Shown: in pieces, positions 33,371 to 46,796 of the stretch
Layout: each line of letters starts with the position of its first letter
Position numbering within the stretch: position 1 is the stretch's first letter
Source of the DNA: Cavia porcellus
Taxonomy: Eukaryota; Chordata; Mammalia; Rodentia; Caviidae
NCBI RefSeq assembly: GCF_034190915.1
Contig: NW_026947485.1
Span: 52,329,337-52,393,336 of the forward strand
Direction: 5' to 3'
DNA length: 64,000 nt
Notes under the pieces: model-generated
The model's input: the letters and a program-made list of their open reading frames with translations, nothing else
Database searches by the model: none
What the model was told of the DNA's origin: nothing
Program-made: the position numbers and the translations under genes

Positions 33371-35070
33371 TCTGAGATGGAATCTTTTAGTATACCCACT
33401 TCTTGATTTCTGGCTCTTGGAACACAAGATGTACCGAAAATCTTAGAATTTCCAGCATGTTTTTCTGTTAAAGTTATTCATGTTTTCCTCCCCTTCATAT
33501 GGACTTACTTGTGGTAATTATTCCATCTTTAACTCAGTGTGCTCCTAAGGGCACTTTTATCCCTCTGATTCTTGTCCAAGTGTTTTTACGTTGTTGCTCT
33601 TTGTCAGTAAAATGATCAAAGCTAGAGAGATTCTGGTTGCCTCAAATGTGAGCTGAACACTAAACTGGATAACTATGAATTTTTTTCTTTGAAAATTCAA
33701 GTCTGGATACAGATAAATGTTATTCAGAAAAATATATGAAGCCAGGAGCATCAAATTAGGAATGACTTGCACTGTTTCTATCAATTCAACTTCATATGTA
33801 TTTAATTCCATATTGACTAGAAATCAGAGCCCAAGTGTTTGGACCAAATGAACCAAGACTGAAGCATAAAAAAATTGAGCTAAGAAAGGACACAAAGTAG
33901 TGCCGCAGATGGAGACATGAACGGTGGTCCCTCTGAAGCTCACCAAGAGATATCTCTTGAGCATACTGAGAAATGTTGAGAAGTAGATGGCAAATCATGC
34001 TTGGAGCAGCCCATTGGATTTAGGAAGGAGGTCAGCATTCACAAATTCACTTTCTTGTCCTGTGTTTCCCACTGGACTGTTTCTTCATAGGGAAATTAAC
34101 TCTGTCACACTTCCAGGTTGTAGCATCTACTTTTATTATTGCTGTTGTTTTTGTCTGTTTGCTTTGGTTTTGTTTTAGGTTTTTGTTTTGTTCTGAGTGT
34201 AAAACTGGTCATTTTGGTTGTCTTACAGTGACCAACAGAGAGGGCCTGGCATTCTCAAAGCCTTGTTGGCATCCCCAGATGAAATCAAAGACATCCAGCA
34301 AAAGTGACACCCAAGGCAATCAGGGGTAACTAGTACAAATGTGCATGATATAATGTGCCTTACTATTAACACTGGGTTAAGCCTGGATAACTACACTTGT
34401 GTTAAAGCACCACTCCCACTTTATTCTTACGTTGTCATTACATTAGGGCAAAATTGTTATGACATATTGACATCTAAGCTCATGTTTTCTTTAGTGGGAA
34501 GATTTCAGTACGAGTTAGTGGGAAGTTGTTGCCCTGTCCTGATAACCAGATACGAGAATAACTTTTGACATTTTTGTGAATACTTCAAGGGAAATTTTTT
34601 TAACCTATTTTAACCTGCAAAGAATAATTATCAGTATACCAATTTGTGAAATTATTCAAGGTAGTTTATTTTTTATGAAAAGTGAACTCTAATTTGGTAG
34701 TTGACATTATTTAATGCTTTTTAAAATAAAAAATATTAAATCTCTGTTGTAATGCCTTGTGTTTGATGGCCACATTTTCTGTTTATATCTTCTTTTAAAG
34801 GGGTTGACTGGTTTTGCTGAAAAGCAGAAAGCTAATAAAAGGTATCCAGGGAAAGCACAAAATTATTATATGATTCTGGTTGCTTTTTTGAAAAAAATAA
34901 ATGATAAATGTTGCATTAATATATCACCTGTATTGTATAAATCATTATTTAGAATTCAAAGAACAAAATAAACTAAAATATGTTCTCTATTAAAATGTTT
35001 TCATACATAATGGTAATAAGTTCTACCATGTTGGAGAATATCAGTCAAGGGCAGGTAGAGGAATGGGAAA
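33371..35070. other. Anonymous non-coding sequence
   Basis: No repeat recognised, except a T/G-rich stretch near 34130-34200. The 84- and 75-codon open frames here have no visible family features. Confidence 0.45.
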
Positions 35071-35074
35071 AAAA

Positions 35075-35178
35075 ATCAAGATATATCATATGCAGGCACA
35101 AATTCCCTATGATGAATGTGATCATTATGCATACCTAGAATGTACCAATAAATATAATTAATAAAAAAAGAAAAGTAA
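35075..35178 (+). mobile_element. Probable L1 3'-tail fragment (shared with 18.64 kb)
   Basis: 'GTGATCATTATGCATACCTA' followed by 'GAATGTACCAATAAATATAA' and an A-rich tail ending near 35170. It matches the copy at 18640-18746, including the same polyadenylation context. Confidence 0.5.
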
Positions 35179-35179
35179 T

Positions 35180-37355
35180 CATATGTTTTCCTTCTTCATT
35201 GATTGCATGCCATTGTGCACGAAAAATGCAGTTTAATAATATAACAAGGATAAGAAAATGGTTCTGAAATAATTTTATAGTGGATAAAAAGTGGTTTTCA
35301 AATAAACATTTACACTAGCAGTTATTTGAAGCATGTATGCATAAAGAAACTGTTTCTTTATTCAATATTACAGGGAGAGAAATAAACGTAGATACACACC
35401 TTGTGTTCCCAAACACTTACACGAGCCAGTTCTTTGCTGAGTTTAAGGAAGTAAAGGTAGTTTATAATTAGAGAAGCATATCTCTTAAACAAAAATATGA
35501 ACCAAAATGAACTTTTCCCTAGCCAATTTTAACCTTGTTTTCCTTTGGTTACATTTAGATAGCTTTGGGAAAGTAGAGTAGAGAATATACAGATTAAAAG
35601 ATGGAAAGAGGAAAAAAAATTATGGCAAGGAGAAAGGAAAATGCACAGTGGAAGGCAAGACAATTAGGAAAGTTACATAGACTGTATCTGTCAGACACTG
35701 GAAATAGAACTGAAAATTAAAAGTGCGTGAATTAAAGCATCACTATACAGTTAATACAAAGAACTTGAGTACATTTTGCAAGTTTTAAATAATGATACTC
35801 AAAATACATTTTTCTACACACTAACAATTTAATGATCATCAAATTAAATAATGTATACACTCTAAATTATTGGATGGTTGTCTTTACATCATAAACAGAA
35901 TCAATTTTCCTTTTTACCACAAATGTGTATGCCTAATCAACATGTCTACCTGACCAAAGTGAAGCAAAACATATATTGAATTTTTCTGTATATTGCTTCT
36001 CATAATGTGGACTGTACAGTATGAGGTTTGGTGAAAGATATCTCTATGTACAGGTATTTTGATAATTCAATCACATGAAAAGATTTCTTAACAAATTACA
36101 AGCAAAGAACTAACTAGTCATAATCATATATAGGGCTGAGGGGAGAGGACAAAGTCTGGGTCAGTGTCTGAATAGGCTTATTGAACAGGAATGGTGGAAT
36201 GAAGCAATAAACTATCCTCGTTCTGCAATGAAGACTTTTAATAGATAAAAATAATGAATAACTTTATTTCTTAAGTTTGGTTTGCTTTTCAAAATATGTG
36301 TTAGCTGAACTTCATTTCATATACCCCAGTAGTCAAATGTGTATGTCATATTTGTTTCTTAGCATCAGCTTTTAGGAAATCTACCAGGACAACTCACATG
36401 AAAAATGTATATTCCTACAAAGAAACTTTTCTAAAGCAAATGACTTGTTTGACTTGTTTAAAAAAAAACTAACAGGCTTTTCCAATTTTTTAATATTTCT
36501 GGTAGTAGAAAAAGGTTTTCAGTTACTCGACAGCTACACCTTATCTTGCACTGCAATTCTCTCAGGCAATGCAAAGGCATTTTGTGTCCTTTCACACTGC
36601 AGCTCACTTGGAGACAAAAGCAAGAAGAATTTGTTTCACTTGAGCTATTCCCTTTTAACATATGCTTTCCAGCTGACTAAAGTTATCTTTAAAATTGTAA
36701 CAGTCAAAAGGGCATCAGCCATAACCATCAAAATTGTTATGGATTTTTTTTACCATTATACTCTTCAATAAAGGCCCAAGAAAGTTGTTATAACTTGTTC
36801 ATTAATGTTCTAACATTAGTAATTTACCATTCCATATATATACATATATATATTCCTAGAGGTACCTACAAATTAACAATATTAAAAGATACCTGATTTT
36901 AAAATAATATGTTCAAAAACTACCTCTTATGAAATATGACCACTAGAGAAAAAAGAATTCTTATGTTGCCATTCTAAATAAGAATATCTCATTGGCCTTG
37001 CTGTTAAAAGAACAATAGAAGACTAATTAGCTCAACTATATATTAGTCCCAGCAAGGGAACCCCAAAGCCCACAGTAATTTTGACACAGATGTATGCCAC
37101 ATGATACCTTTATTATATGCTAATGATATTTGACCAGGAAACATAATACAAACTTTTTCTAAAAAATCAATTAGAACAATTTCATTATAATAGAAAAGAA
37201 AAGCTTTCTGTTCACTGTAAGGTCTCCTAATATTTTTGTTAATTTAATTTTTTTCTCTGCATCTCTGTTTTATGGAGCAATCGCATATACTTGACAGCTG
37301 AAATAACTATTTTAATATCACCACATGACCAGGTGTAATATATTAAAAGATACAG
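35180..37355. other. Anonymous AT-rich sequence
   Basis: No repeat recognised. A short TATATATACATATATATA palindrome lies at 36833-36850. A 108-codon plus open frame at 36445-36771 has no recognisable domain. Confidence 0.45.

Positions 37356-37405
<50 letters not shown>
37356..37405. repeat. (TA)n-(CA)n microsatellite
   Basis: About 20 TA units running into a few CA units (ACACACA). Confidence 0.97.
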
Positions 37406-37406
<1 letters not shown>

Positions 37407-38280
37407 GTCAGCTAACACAGAATTCAGAAGTTCAGGTTTTTATTAATTTTTTCCCCATGATTGTTTCTGCAGTGAATAAAGGTATATCATACTTTCTCAG
37501 GTCTCATTAAGAGGTACAAATTTTATTTAATGTATTATCCAGAAAAAAAAATTTAGTGATATGATGTTGCCATGCAGAACACAGCTTGTAAATCTTAACA
37601 ATATGTGTCCTGAGCCACAGATCCGGGAATGAACTTGCATCCTATGTTCTCCACATTGTTTCTGCTCTGTTAGACTAAAGGACTATGTGCTCAGAGTTAT
37701 TCTAGCTTGTATACAAATGTGTCCTTAGAATTTAGTGTCGCATCTAGGCCTTGGCAGTATTAGCAGAATATGCTGATTATTGAGCAAAGATAGAAATTAA
37801 TACTAAAATCTCCGTTTTGAGGAGCTGCAAGCATGATACCCATTTTCAGAAATATTCCTTATATGTTGTCTCCTTGGTATCTTTCACAATTTAAGAAGAA
37901 ATAAATGTATGTACTGTAGATGACTGAAAATGATGATAAAAGTGTTTATTGAAAGACATTGTTCCCAGTCTCAGTTCTCCTCTGAAATTGCTTGGAGGAG
38001 TTTTGAAAAACTATATTTACTTGTGGCCCACTCGCAGCGATTCTGTTGTAATTGGTTAGAGTGTGTTCTAAGTGATGAGATTTTTAAAAGTCTCTTCAAG
38101 TAAATCTAATGCCCAGATAAAATAGAGAACCACAAACATGGTGAACAAGGGAAATGTCAGAACAACTAATTTGCAATTTTAATTTGTGAAAATAAAAAGG
38201 AGTTTTCCTTTTAAAACCAATTTTACCTCACATGACACCGCCATTCTATTTCTGCCTGACATAGTAAGATGAGCACTTTA
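37406..38280. other. Anonymous non-coding sequence
   Basis: No repeat or exon recognised. Confidence 0.4.
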
Positions 38281-38281
38281 G

Positions 38282-38282
38282 G

Positions 38283-38314
<32 letters not shown>

Positions 38315-38326
38315 CACACACACACG
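38282..38326. repeat. (CA)n microsatellite
   Basis: About 22 CA units with one GCA interruption near 38308. Confidence 0.97.
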
Positions 38327-38546
38327 GACTCACACATACACAAATACATCCATAAACATTTTTTCTTTCTCCTTTTCCTTGTAGTTCAAGGGCGAAAGGC
38401 ATTAAAACCAAAGACTTCTTAAATCAAAAGCAATTAATTTGTGCTTACTTATTGAACGGAAGCAACATAATTAATTGCAAGCTTTAGAACCTTGAGGAAG
38501 GGATGTAGAACGTCAACAGATGCCAGGTTGAGTTAAATGCCCAGTA

Positions 38547-38547
38547 C

Positions 38548-38598
<51 letters not shown>

Positions 38599-38600
38599 AA

Positions 38601-38648
<48 letters not shown>

Positions 38649-38651
38649 AAC
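38547..38651. repeat. (GAAA)n microsatellite
   Basis: About 26 GAAA tetranucleotides with one phase break near 38600. A long pure purine mirror-type tract that could form triplex DNA. The Phe/Leu/Ser open frame on the minus strand is an artefact. Confidence 0.97.
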
Positions 38652-38654
38652 TAA

Positions 38655-39590
38655 CTCAGCAGAGGCTACTGATTCTAAACCCGTAATCTCCAATCACCTA
38701 TTTCCCACTATGATATCAAAGCATCACAATCTCCAGATAGGTTCATGGACTTTTCCTCTCTCCTGTCTGCTCACCAGCCTGACTATTTGAATTATCAGCT
38801 TCACAGGTTATTTAACTATTTAAAGTTTACCTCAAACCCTGGAACCAATCCCGTCATGAGTCAAAAAATTTAAGAAACCATGATCATTTAACTTAGAAAA
38901 TTAGCCCTATGTTGTTCCTACCTGACACTGGATTCTAGATTCGGTAAGGTAATTTCTATCTGATCCCCAGCTGTGTAAATCTCTGCTTTGAGAAATCTTT
39001 ATCTGAAAGTACTCATATGACAGGACTTTTGTTTGGTGTCTTCCACTTTCAGGAATGTGAATGTATACTACTCTTTTAGTCATTTTTAGATTTTTTTCAG
39101 GGAAAATACAGCTTTGGGACAGATTAACCAAGAGTCCAAGGTTCATATCCACCTATGATACCTAACTTTCGGAGATCTGCAAATAGCTCCCAGAAATCAC
39201 ACATAGCAAAACTGCTGCAGAAATATCTTGGATAAGCATGGCTTTACTATTGTCCAATTTGAAAAGTTCCCTGAAAATGCTCAGGCTATGATTTCAGAGT
39301 TCTATTTCCCAGAGTAAATATTGGAATCCAGAGTGAGAGTATCTGGAGGTACGAGAAAATGCTGCCAAACTCAATCCAAAGGTAACTAAAATAGTCTTTC
39401 CTACATACTGTACTCTATTTGATTATCCATGCCACTAGTAGCCCTTGAGGTCCTTCTTGCTTCTAATGTTGGAATTTTTACTTCATGTCAGAATAAAAAA
39501 TATCATTTATGGTCTGCTGCCAAGAATGTTTAACACAGCAGGGAAAAAAATGAAACTTCATAGGGCACAGGCAGTGTTTGAAATGGTGTT
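38655..39590. other. Anonymous non-coding sequence
   Basis: No repeat or exon recognised. Confidence 0.4.
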
Positions 39591-39591
39591 T

Positions 39592-39735
39592 AATCTAAGT
39601 TTTTTCCATTTACTTTCTGTAAAATGGTGAAAGCATTTTCTTACAGAATTGTTTTTTCACCTGTAAATTGGGAAAGACTAATTCTTATCTGGCAACATGT
39701 TTATGAGAATTAAATTAGAAAAGTAGGTACTAAAA
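39592..39735 (+). mobile_element. Possible MIR fragment
   Basis: 'TTCACCTGTAAATTGGGAAA' and 'GACTAATTCTTATCTGGCAA' followed by 'TATGAGAATTAAATTAGAAA' correspond to the MIR 'CATCTGTAAAATGGG ... TGAGGATTAAATGAG' 3' half. Confidence 0.6.
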
Positions 39736-42700
39736 TTTAGTTTCTATTATAATAATTATTATTTTGGTTAAGAATGAAATTTAAGTGCATGAAAACTTTG
39801 TTTCTTCATTTTACAAAAAATGTTATTTGTGAATTTTTAAACTTTCTACTAGTAGTTAAGTGTTTTGCAGCTATTCCACTCAAAATATGGTGCCTCACCT
39901 ATCAATGTAATAGGAAGCATTATTTTCTAAAAAGAAAGTAAAGTAAAAAGATGTTTTCAACAATTTTCTGCTACTTTTTTTTTAAGTCCTTATATTCCAC
40001 AGTGGGATTGTTTCAGTTCCAATAGCTCTTCTTATGCAAATATCAGGGAGGTTAAGAGTTTAGTACATAGTTATTATGACAGCTTTTTTGACAAGAGCAA
40101 TCAGCTATTGTTAGGAAGTGAAAGTTGAAAGGATTGGATTGGTCAAATAAAAGCACTTCAGGCTGAGAATGCAATAGAGAAAAGGTAACAATCAAAACAC
40201 TGCCAAGGTGATTCATGATGTTGGAATGTCATCTGGGTTGGGTCAGAGGAAATGATGGATCAGTGCTATGGCTTTGTATAGCTCACATTCAAATTTAGAT
40301 TCTGATAATCTAAGGTCTAATAGAAAGCTCGTAAGCATGTTTATAATAATGACGGTAAAATGCTATTGAATGTTGTCATTTAGTAAAAGGGATATAGCAA
40401 GGATATGTAACAGTTCTGCTTCAAATTCTCCATTGTCAAGAGCAAAAAAATTATTAGATTTATATTACTAGACTTACCAGATTTATATTACTAGAAAATA
40501 AATTTCATTTCAGAGGACTTATTTATGTTCGAGGCTTTCAGCTGTGCTTTTGTTTATATTGGACAATTCTAAACTTTCTCCAAGTAATTCACTTGTGATA
40601 TAAATGAGTGATTTATTTGGAATTATAGGAAAGTTACAAATGTACGATGTAATTATATCATTTTAAGGAATCAGCAAGTCCAGCAGCTGGTATCTCTATC
40701 AGAAGACAGCTCCTGATGACTTATCAAGTATTTAAATTATAGAAGAGATTACTTACTCTATGCTCTGAGAAAAAAGAACACAGGGCACTAAAAGATAGCT
40801 GCTGAATGTAATTCCATGAGGTTAATATGATGAACAGATTATGTATGATTCTGAGAAAGACCAGGGGAGAAAATCAGAAAGGTTGCTTCTACATGCTTTC
40901 CCAAAGTATCAGAACTACCCAAAACAGTCACTCATTTATTCATCAGTGAATGCATATTAATTGCTTTCTAAGTAACACACCTATGAGTGGGAAATCAAAG
41001 AAATCAAATCGATAACTGTTTATTAAAAGTGGTTTGAATGTCATGGTTTAGAACTGTGACCCGGTTTATTGATCTTGTTCTGCAGTTGGGTTTGGTTCTT
41101 CATTCAGCAGAGAAAGTAAATTACAAATATAGCTTCAACCCAGCCTTCATCATAATGGATCCTTGCTCTCATGAAGCTCAGATATAGAAAGATGGGCTTC
41201 TAGATTTGTCTTATGAAACCAGGTCCTTGGTCCTATTTCAGATACAATTTATTTGTACATAGGAGAAGAAAATTCCTTGAATATTTTAGACAAGTAGTTT
41301 CAAAACAAAACAACCCCTAAAGGACTAAGACAGGCTTGTTGATGGGTGTGCATCACTCCATCTGGAATGATGAGGGATATTCTTTTTAATAGCACCAATT
41401 CCTGGAAGATACAGAGGGAGAATCCTTCTTTCTATAGAAATGCAAGGGACCAGTATAGACATAGCTTAACAATATTTTTGATAGGCTGGAAGAGTGAGCA
41501 GAAGTATACTAAGACTACGACCAAGAGAAGTGTTGGAGATGTGCTTAATAGAAAACCAGCACTTCTAAGTCTAGGATGAGAAGAAGAAACTGAGAAGTGG
41601 AGGAAGTCTAGGAAAATGGACTAGGAAAGCTATCCTCAAATTCCTATCCCTTAACACTGGAGATTCTTATTCAGTGTGCTTATAGAGAGGATCACAGGTT
41701 TAATTGATTTAATTTTCTAAATAATGACCAAATAATGCTGATATCAAAATCTCAGACTGAAATACTCTGTTCTACATCATAAGGAAACTTTACAGATTTT
41801 AAAGAAAAGGTTAAAGTGGAAGAGAAGAGAACCTAATCTCATCCTAATTGTGTCTTGAAAATTGAAGAACTCAAGCTTTATGTAGAAGCAATAAAGTGTG
41901 CTCTGGGAATAGATAATTGATTACTGTCTGGGAGGAGAAGAGACCCTGATTAGAGTTCACGTTTTCTACCAGTCGAATTTCTGGCTAGGAAGAAAGGAAG
42001 GAAATAAGGCCAACACATATAACTGTGCAGGTTGGATAGTCTGTATTCTAAAAAACACTCAAATATAAGATCATGAAGGGCACGAACTCCAGCCACATTT
42101 GGCTTCTCCAAAGCAGGTTCTAGAACAAGGTTCTATCCATCCAGAAGGGTGTCTCTCATTTTTGCTTCATTGCACATCAGGACCAGAGGTGGATGACAGC
42201 AGATCTCATCACAGTGAGCCTAAGTTTACTGTGGCAGACTTGACACATATTAGACCCTACTTTACACTGACATAGTTAACATTGATCATAAATTGTTTTT
42301 ATTTAGACTTCAATATCCACTTATATTGGATGAACAATTTAAGAGATAAGGAGTGATTCATTATTTTCTGCTACAGATAAATAAATTATGGGTTCTGGTA
42401 TTAAAAGAATTGAAAATCTAGCAGATCATAAAAGATACACACAAATAACTTATCAAAATTGTGAAATAAAAGTAGCACAAAGTTGGGAAGATTTCTTCTG
42501 ACTGAGGAAACCCAATCTTCCAGGAGAAAGTAATAGTCAAGTAGCTTTTGAGAGCTGGACAGAATTTTAACAGCAGATAAGAGAGCACTGTATACAGAAC
42601 AAAACTCATCCCAGAGGCAAGGTGGCCCGCAGGCCTGGAGACACAGGAAAACTTGTGCTTTTAGGAAGAGTGAAGGGTTCTTAGCAGAGTGAGTAAAGAC

Positions 42701-45420
42701 AATGAGAAATAGTACTGTGAAAGTGTCCCTAAAAGATAAGTGTTGGGGGACTTCATACATTCAGTCTGTTTAGGACTTTCCACATACCACTAAGGCCTTT
42801 ACAGTAGGATGAACTTTACATTTATCATTTACACATACCTGCAACGAAAGTTAATAAGGAAAAAAAAATGGAATCTCCCCATCTGATACAACTTTATTCT
42901 TCAGATGAAAACTTGATACCTAGAAAAATGCAAGAAACCCAAGGAGCGTCATATAACAAGTTAACTGCAGGCCAGGACTAGAGCTTGGATGCTGCAACTT
43001 TTTCTACTTACCAGCTTTTCATGGTAGAATTCTAGATACAGAAGATAATATTTTAGAAACTAAACTGAGCTACAGAGTTAGCCTGACACATTCTTTGGAG
43101 CATGAATTCAACTCAGTACCAAGTATATTAAAGTATGCTTGTTTTATTGAAACAAAATGTACAGCATACATTGTTAAAACAAATGTATGAATGATTACAT
43201 TAGATTTTCCAGATTTCCATGGAAATGTTTAGCAAGAGTGTTTAAACAAATGCCTTGTTATAATGAGTCTTAAAAAAATAATGTTGTCAAATTTTAGAGG
43301 TTTTTAAAAATATCACTTCAGGTATTAGTTTATAGTCAACAGGCATTTTTAAATTGTGGAGTGCAATTATTGGATCCAATCAACATTTTAGTTGCCATTT
43401 TTTGGTATTATTATTTATGGTTGTGCATATGGTATTTGAGTTTTTAATTAATTTATCTACTTTTGTCCTTGTTATTGATATTGTATACCTGGAGTCAGTG
43501 AGGTTAGTTTGGTTTTGTTTCGTGCTTGCTTTTCTAATTTAAAGATCCTTTTCACTTCTGTTTTATTCAGTCTGAGACCTTAGCTTGAGAGTATTTAGCC
43601 CCTTTAAAGTTTTCTCCCTATTGAATGTGAGAAAGTCAGAAAGTGGATTAGCTGAGAAAGGGAATCTATTAAGCATGCCATTTGAACAGTTGTACCAGGT
43701 AAATGAGTGTATGAAGTCACAAGTTCCTGAGACTAGGTGGCCCCTACTTTTCCTTGGGGAGTCTGGAAATGATAACATGCTGGTTGTGACTGCACCATCT
43801 GATAAGGTGTACAAATTTTGAAATGTAAATTTACAGATTCTATAGCTTCTGCTGCTATGTTTAAAGAAATTTTCAAATTAATCATTTGTTTTCTTTCAAA
43901 AGCTCAAAAAAATTAAAAATATTGTTTTCCCTTTATAATTTGGATAAGTTAAAAATGCACATTAGATCCAAAATTCCAAGCCAAATTCAGAGCTCCCCCT
44001 ATTTCAGTGAAGCACCCTGTTGGCCACCTAGATAATTAAGAACCAAGGGTCTAATCAAGATCCTCCAGCTGAAATTAGAAAACATTCTTCTGTCATTAAA
44101 AGAAGAACTATAATTCTTAAGTATGTTACTTTAATTATATCAACTAGGTCTGCAGCAGCAATAAATAACATTTGTGGTTAGCTTTGGTGTTTCCTCTGAA
44201 AGTAATATGTGATCGAAAAGAAATATAAATGTAATTTACCTGAATCACTTTCTGCAATATTTATTGTCTTAAAAGTTTAAATTTTGTGGAAGTGTGTAAT
44301 GGTGAAATTAAAGAGAGTGATTACCATACCAAACCCCAAGTTCTTTCATTACATGAATTGTTTCTGAGATGACAGAAAGTAACATTCCCTCATAGAGGAT
44401 GTTTTTTTGCATCACTCATAGTAACTTTCAACCAATAGATGCTTTTATACTTTTATTAAAAAACTCCAAATTCCTATTTCTCTAACTTTTTGAATGTCAT
44501 ATATTTTGTGGTACTTCCTTATTAATGCTATTGTTTTAAAATGAGGTTCAGAGACTCCTGATCTCAGCAAATATTTCTGTGAACATACTTTTGCTCTGGG
44601 GCAAGCACAACTTAATATTCATAACTCGTGGAATTGCAGAAGCAGAAAGTGAAAAGAATCATTGTGATCCCAAGCTTAAGGTATTGGGGCTAAATAGCTG
44701 ATGTGAACAACTTATCAGGGGATTGACAACATTATTAAAGTATCGTGTAAAAGCCGAAATCACTCTGAGTTTCAAAAATCCAAGGGAAGAAAACTCTAGT
44801 ACTAGTTGACATTTCAATAAAATATGGCTAAGAAGAAAATGCCTTGCATCAAGAGATCTCAATGGGCAAGCTTTGAGCAAAACAATAAAGCAGAGACAAA
44901 GCAGTAAAATACAAATATATCTAGTGATAACACATGAAATATGAAAATCAATTAAGTCTATTGTGAAGTAATGTGGAATTAAGTAATTTTATGAGACATT
45001 TAAATGAGAACCAAGCCAGTGAGGTACATGTGTATCAGTACAACTGCTTACAGAGCATTATTGCTCCCTATGCACAGGATTTATCAAAATTCACTTAAGA
45101 TACCAACAAATTTTAGAAGTCAATCTTTCCATTTCATGAAATTAGTGTTATATAATATACATTTCAGTGCACAGCATGAGTAAGAAGCGCAATGAGTTTT
45201 ATATATTTTTAGGATGTGAGAAGTTAGCTATTTACTTTTAAGTAAGAATATTTTATTAAAAATCAAAAGTATCAAATCTTGGAATTGTACACTTGAAAAA
45301 TTACATATGCATATAGAATTTCTTCCTCTTTTCGTCTATTTTTGTACTTGATTTGAAATCTTACCCAATGACCGTGTACCATTTTATAAAATTAATCAAC
45401 AATAAAATCATCTACCATTT
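39736..45420. other. Long anonymous, repeat-poor block
   Basis: About 5.7 kb with no interspersed repeat I can name. A short tandem duplication (AGATTTATATTACTAGA at 40456-40472 and 40479-40495) lies inside. The longest open frame, 119 codons on minus (42401-42760), has no recognisable domain. Overlapping opposite frames at 43563-43821 are likewise unsupported. 42.16-42.78 kb is slightly richer in GC and could be decayed LTR. Confidence 0.45.
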
Positions 45421-45421
45421 A

Positions 45422-46204
45422 TGTTTTTTTTTTAGTTTTTTTTATTTAAGGAGAAAAAGAAAAAAATAAAAATAAATAGAAAAGGGGTACAAGTTATACA
45501 GAATTTCAGAAAACATAAACAGTAGGAAATCACTAGTTAATAGATTATATATTGTTATCTTAGAAATAGTTGTTCAAGTTACAAAATTAAAGCATATAAA
45601 GTGGACTTTCAAGCAGTGAGACTGCAAACAGTTTTGTTCAATGATCCAACAAAACTCAGTAATATGGTTATCTATCTTATACATTTAAATATATATGCAG
45701 TTATATTCTTTAGAGCACTTTCTTTTCCTTTCTTTTGTACAATAACGATTACTCATTTTGGGTTTTATTACTCCCATAGTTCTTATTACTTTTTTTTGAA
45801 GAGAGTAAAACCAAATGTGACATAACAGAACAGAGTCAGTCAAATCAAAAGGATGGACATAATAGATAATGTAAAAACAAAATACTAAGTGATCAACAAT
45901 GGTTACCATACTGCCTCTGGCTATCTTAAAAAGAATTGCCTATATTGTCAGTTATAATAAAATTGAACAAACCAGTAAAGAATAAAACCAAAACATTGGA
46001 GACATTACAGGACTTTAAAAGAAGATAATAGTCAACCAGAAAGAGTGTCATAATGAATCTTATTGTCTTCACAGTTTTGCCTATACTTTCGAACTTGGTA
46101 CTATCAAGCAAAGCAGAATAGAGGAAAATCAGTCAAAGCAAGATGGTGAGGGCTATACAGGGTTTCAAATCAAATTAACAGGAAATCAAAGTGGGTTACT
46201 ATAA
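45422..46204 (-). mobile_element. L1-derived 3' tail carrying the same ~145-bp units
   Basis: A T-rich left edge (45429-45447) is the A-rich 3' end on the minus strand. Units with CAGAATTTCA-, CAGGACTTTA- and CAGGGTTTCA-type markers occur at 45499, 46008 and 46158, with a degraded unit or two between. It ends on the right at the 3' tail of the next element. This is best read as a 5'-truncated copy of the same family, or as an extension of copy B; the boundary cannot be fixed by eye. Confidence 0.55.
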
Positions 46205-46249
46205 TGTATCCTGCTTTTTTTATTTTTCCCTTAATTAAAAAGATAAAAA

Positions 46250-46700
46250 TAAAAAATAATGTTAAAAAAGAGATTGAGATAAAAGACACATAACAACAAA
46301 ACAGCACAGGTCAAAGCAAAACCATTTAAGCAAAATAGTGTTTCACCACAAGATATCCTGACATAAAAGTAGTTACCATAGTGTCTCTTTCCTTGAAATC
46401 TTTGAGTATAACTTCGTATACTGTAGCACCAAACATATGAAGACAATGTAAAACTATTTAAGAGAATGACAGTATTACAGGGTATTTAGAACCAACTATC
46501 AGAAAATGAACAATGGTTTCTGTATAATCTCCTTGTCTATAAAAGTTTTTGCTTATATTATCACATATAATAAAATCCAATAAGATACAACCTGTTAAGA
46601 CCAATGGAGACAGAAGAATAAAAGCTTGATGGGACTTCAAAGCAAAATGATACTAAATCAGCACTAGCTATTATGATGTCTTGTTTTCTCCAAAATAGCT
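46250..46700 (-). repeat. Three tandem ~145-bp units in copy B
   Basis: Phase markers fall at 46337, 46478 and 46630 (spacing 141 and 152). Each is followed by a 'ATGGTTTC/GTTACC' type segment and an 'ATAATAAAATCC'-type segment, as in copy A. The edge nearest ORF1 ends with 'AAAATAGCTGTTCCTACCAT', the same words as the corresponding unit in copy A near 30440-30460. Confidence 0.8.
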
Positions 46701-46796
46701 GTTCCTACCATCCGATCTTCTCTGCTTCATTTCTATTGAGCTCTTTTTCTGTCATTTGTTGTCAGTTTGTCTTCTTCATTTCTCTTTCTGCTCCAT

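Noticed and set aside
36833..36850. TATATATACATATATATA palindrome
   Set aside because: Ordinary AT-rich low-complexity palindrome, not a specific signal.
42401..42760. 119-codon open frame on the minus strand
   Set aside because: No recognisable domain, hydrophobic and Phe/Leu-rich as expected in T-rich DNA; a nested shorter ATG frame and no splice or promoter context.
43563..43821. Overlapping open frames of 83 and 78 codons on opposite strands, with a GTAAAT donor-like site
   Set aside because: No domain, no matching acceptor or neighbouring exon; a CAG/GTAAAT word occurs often by chance.
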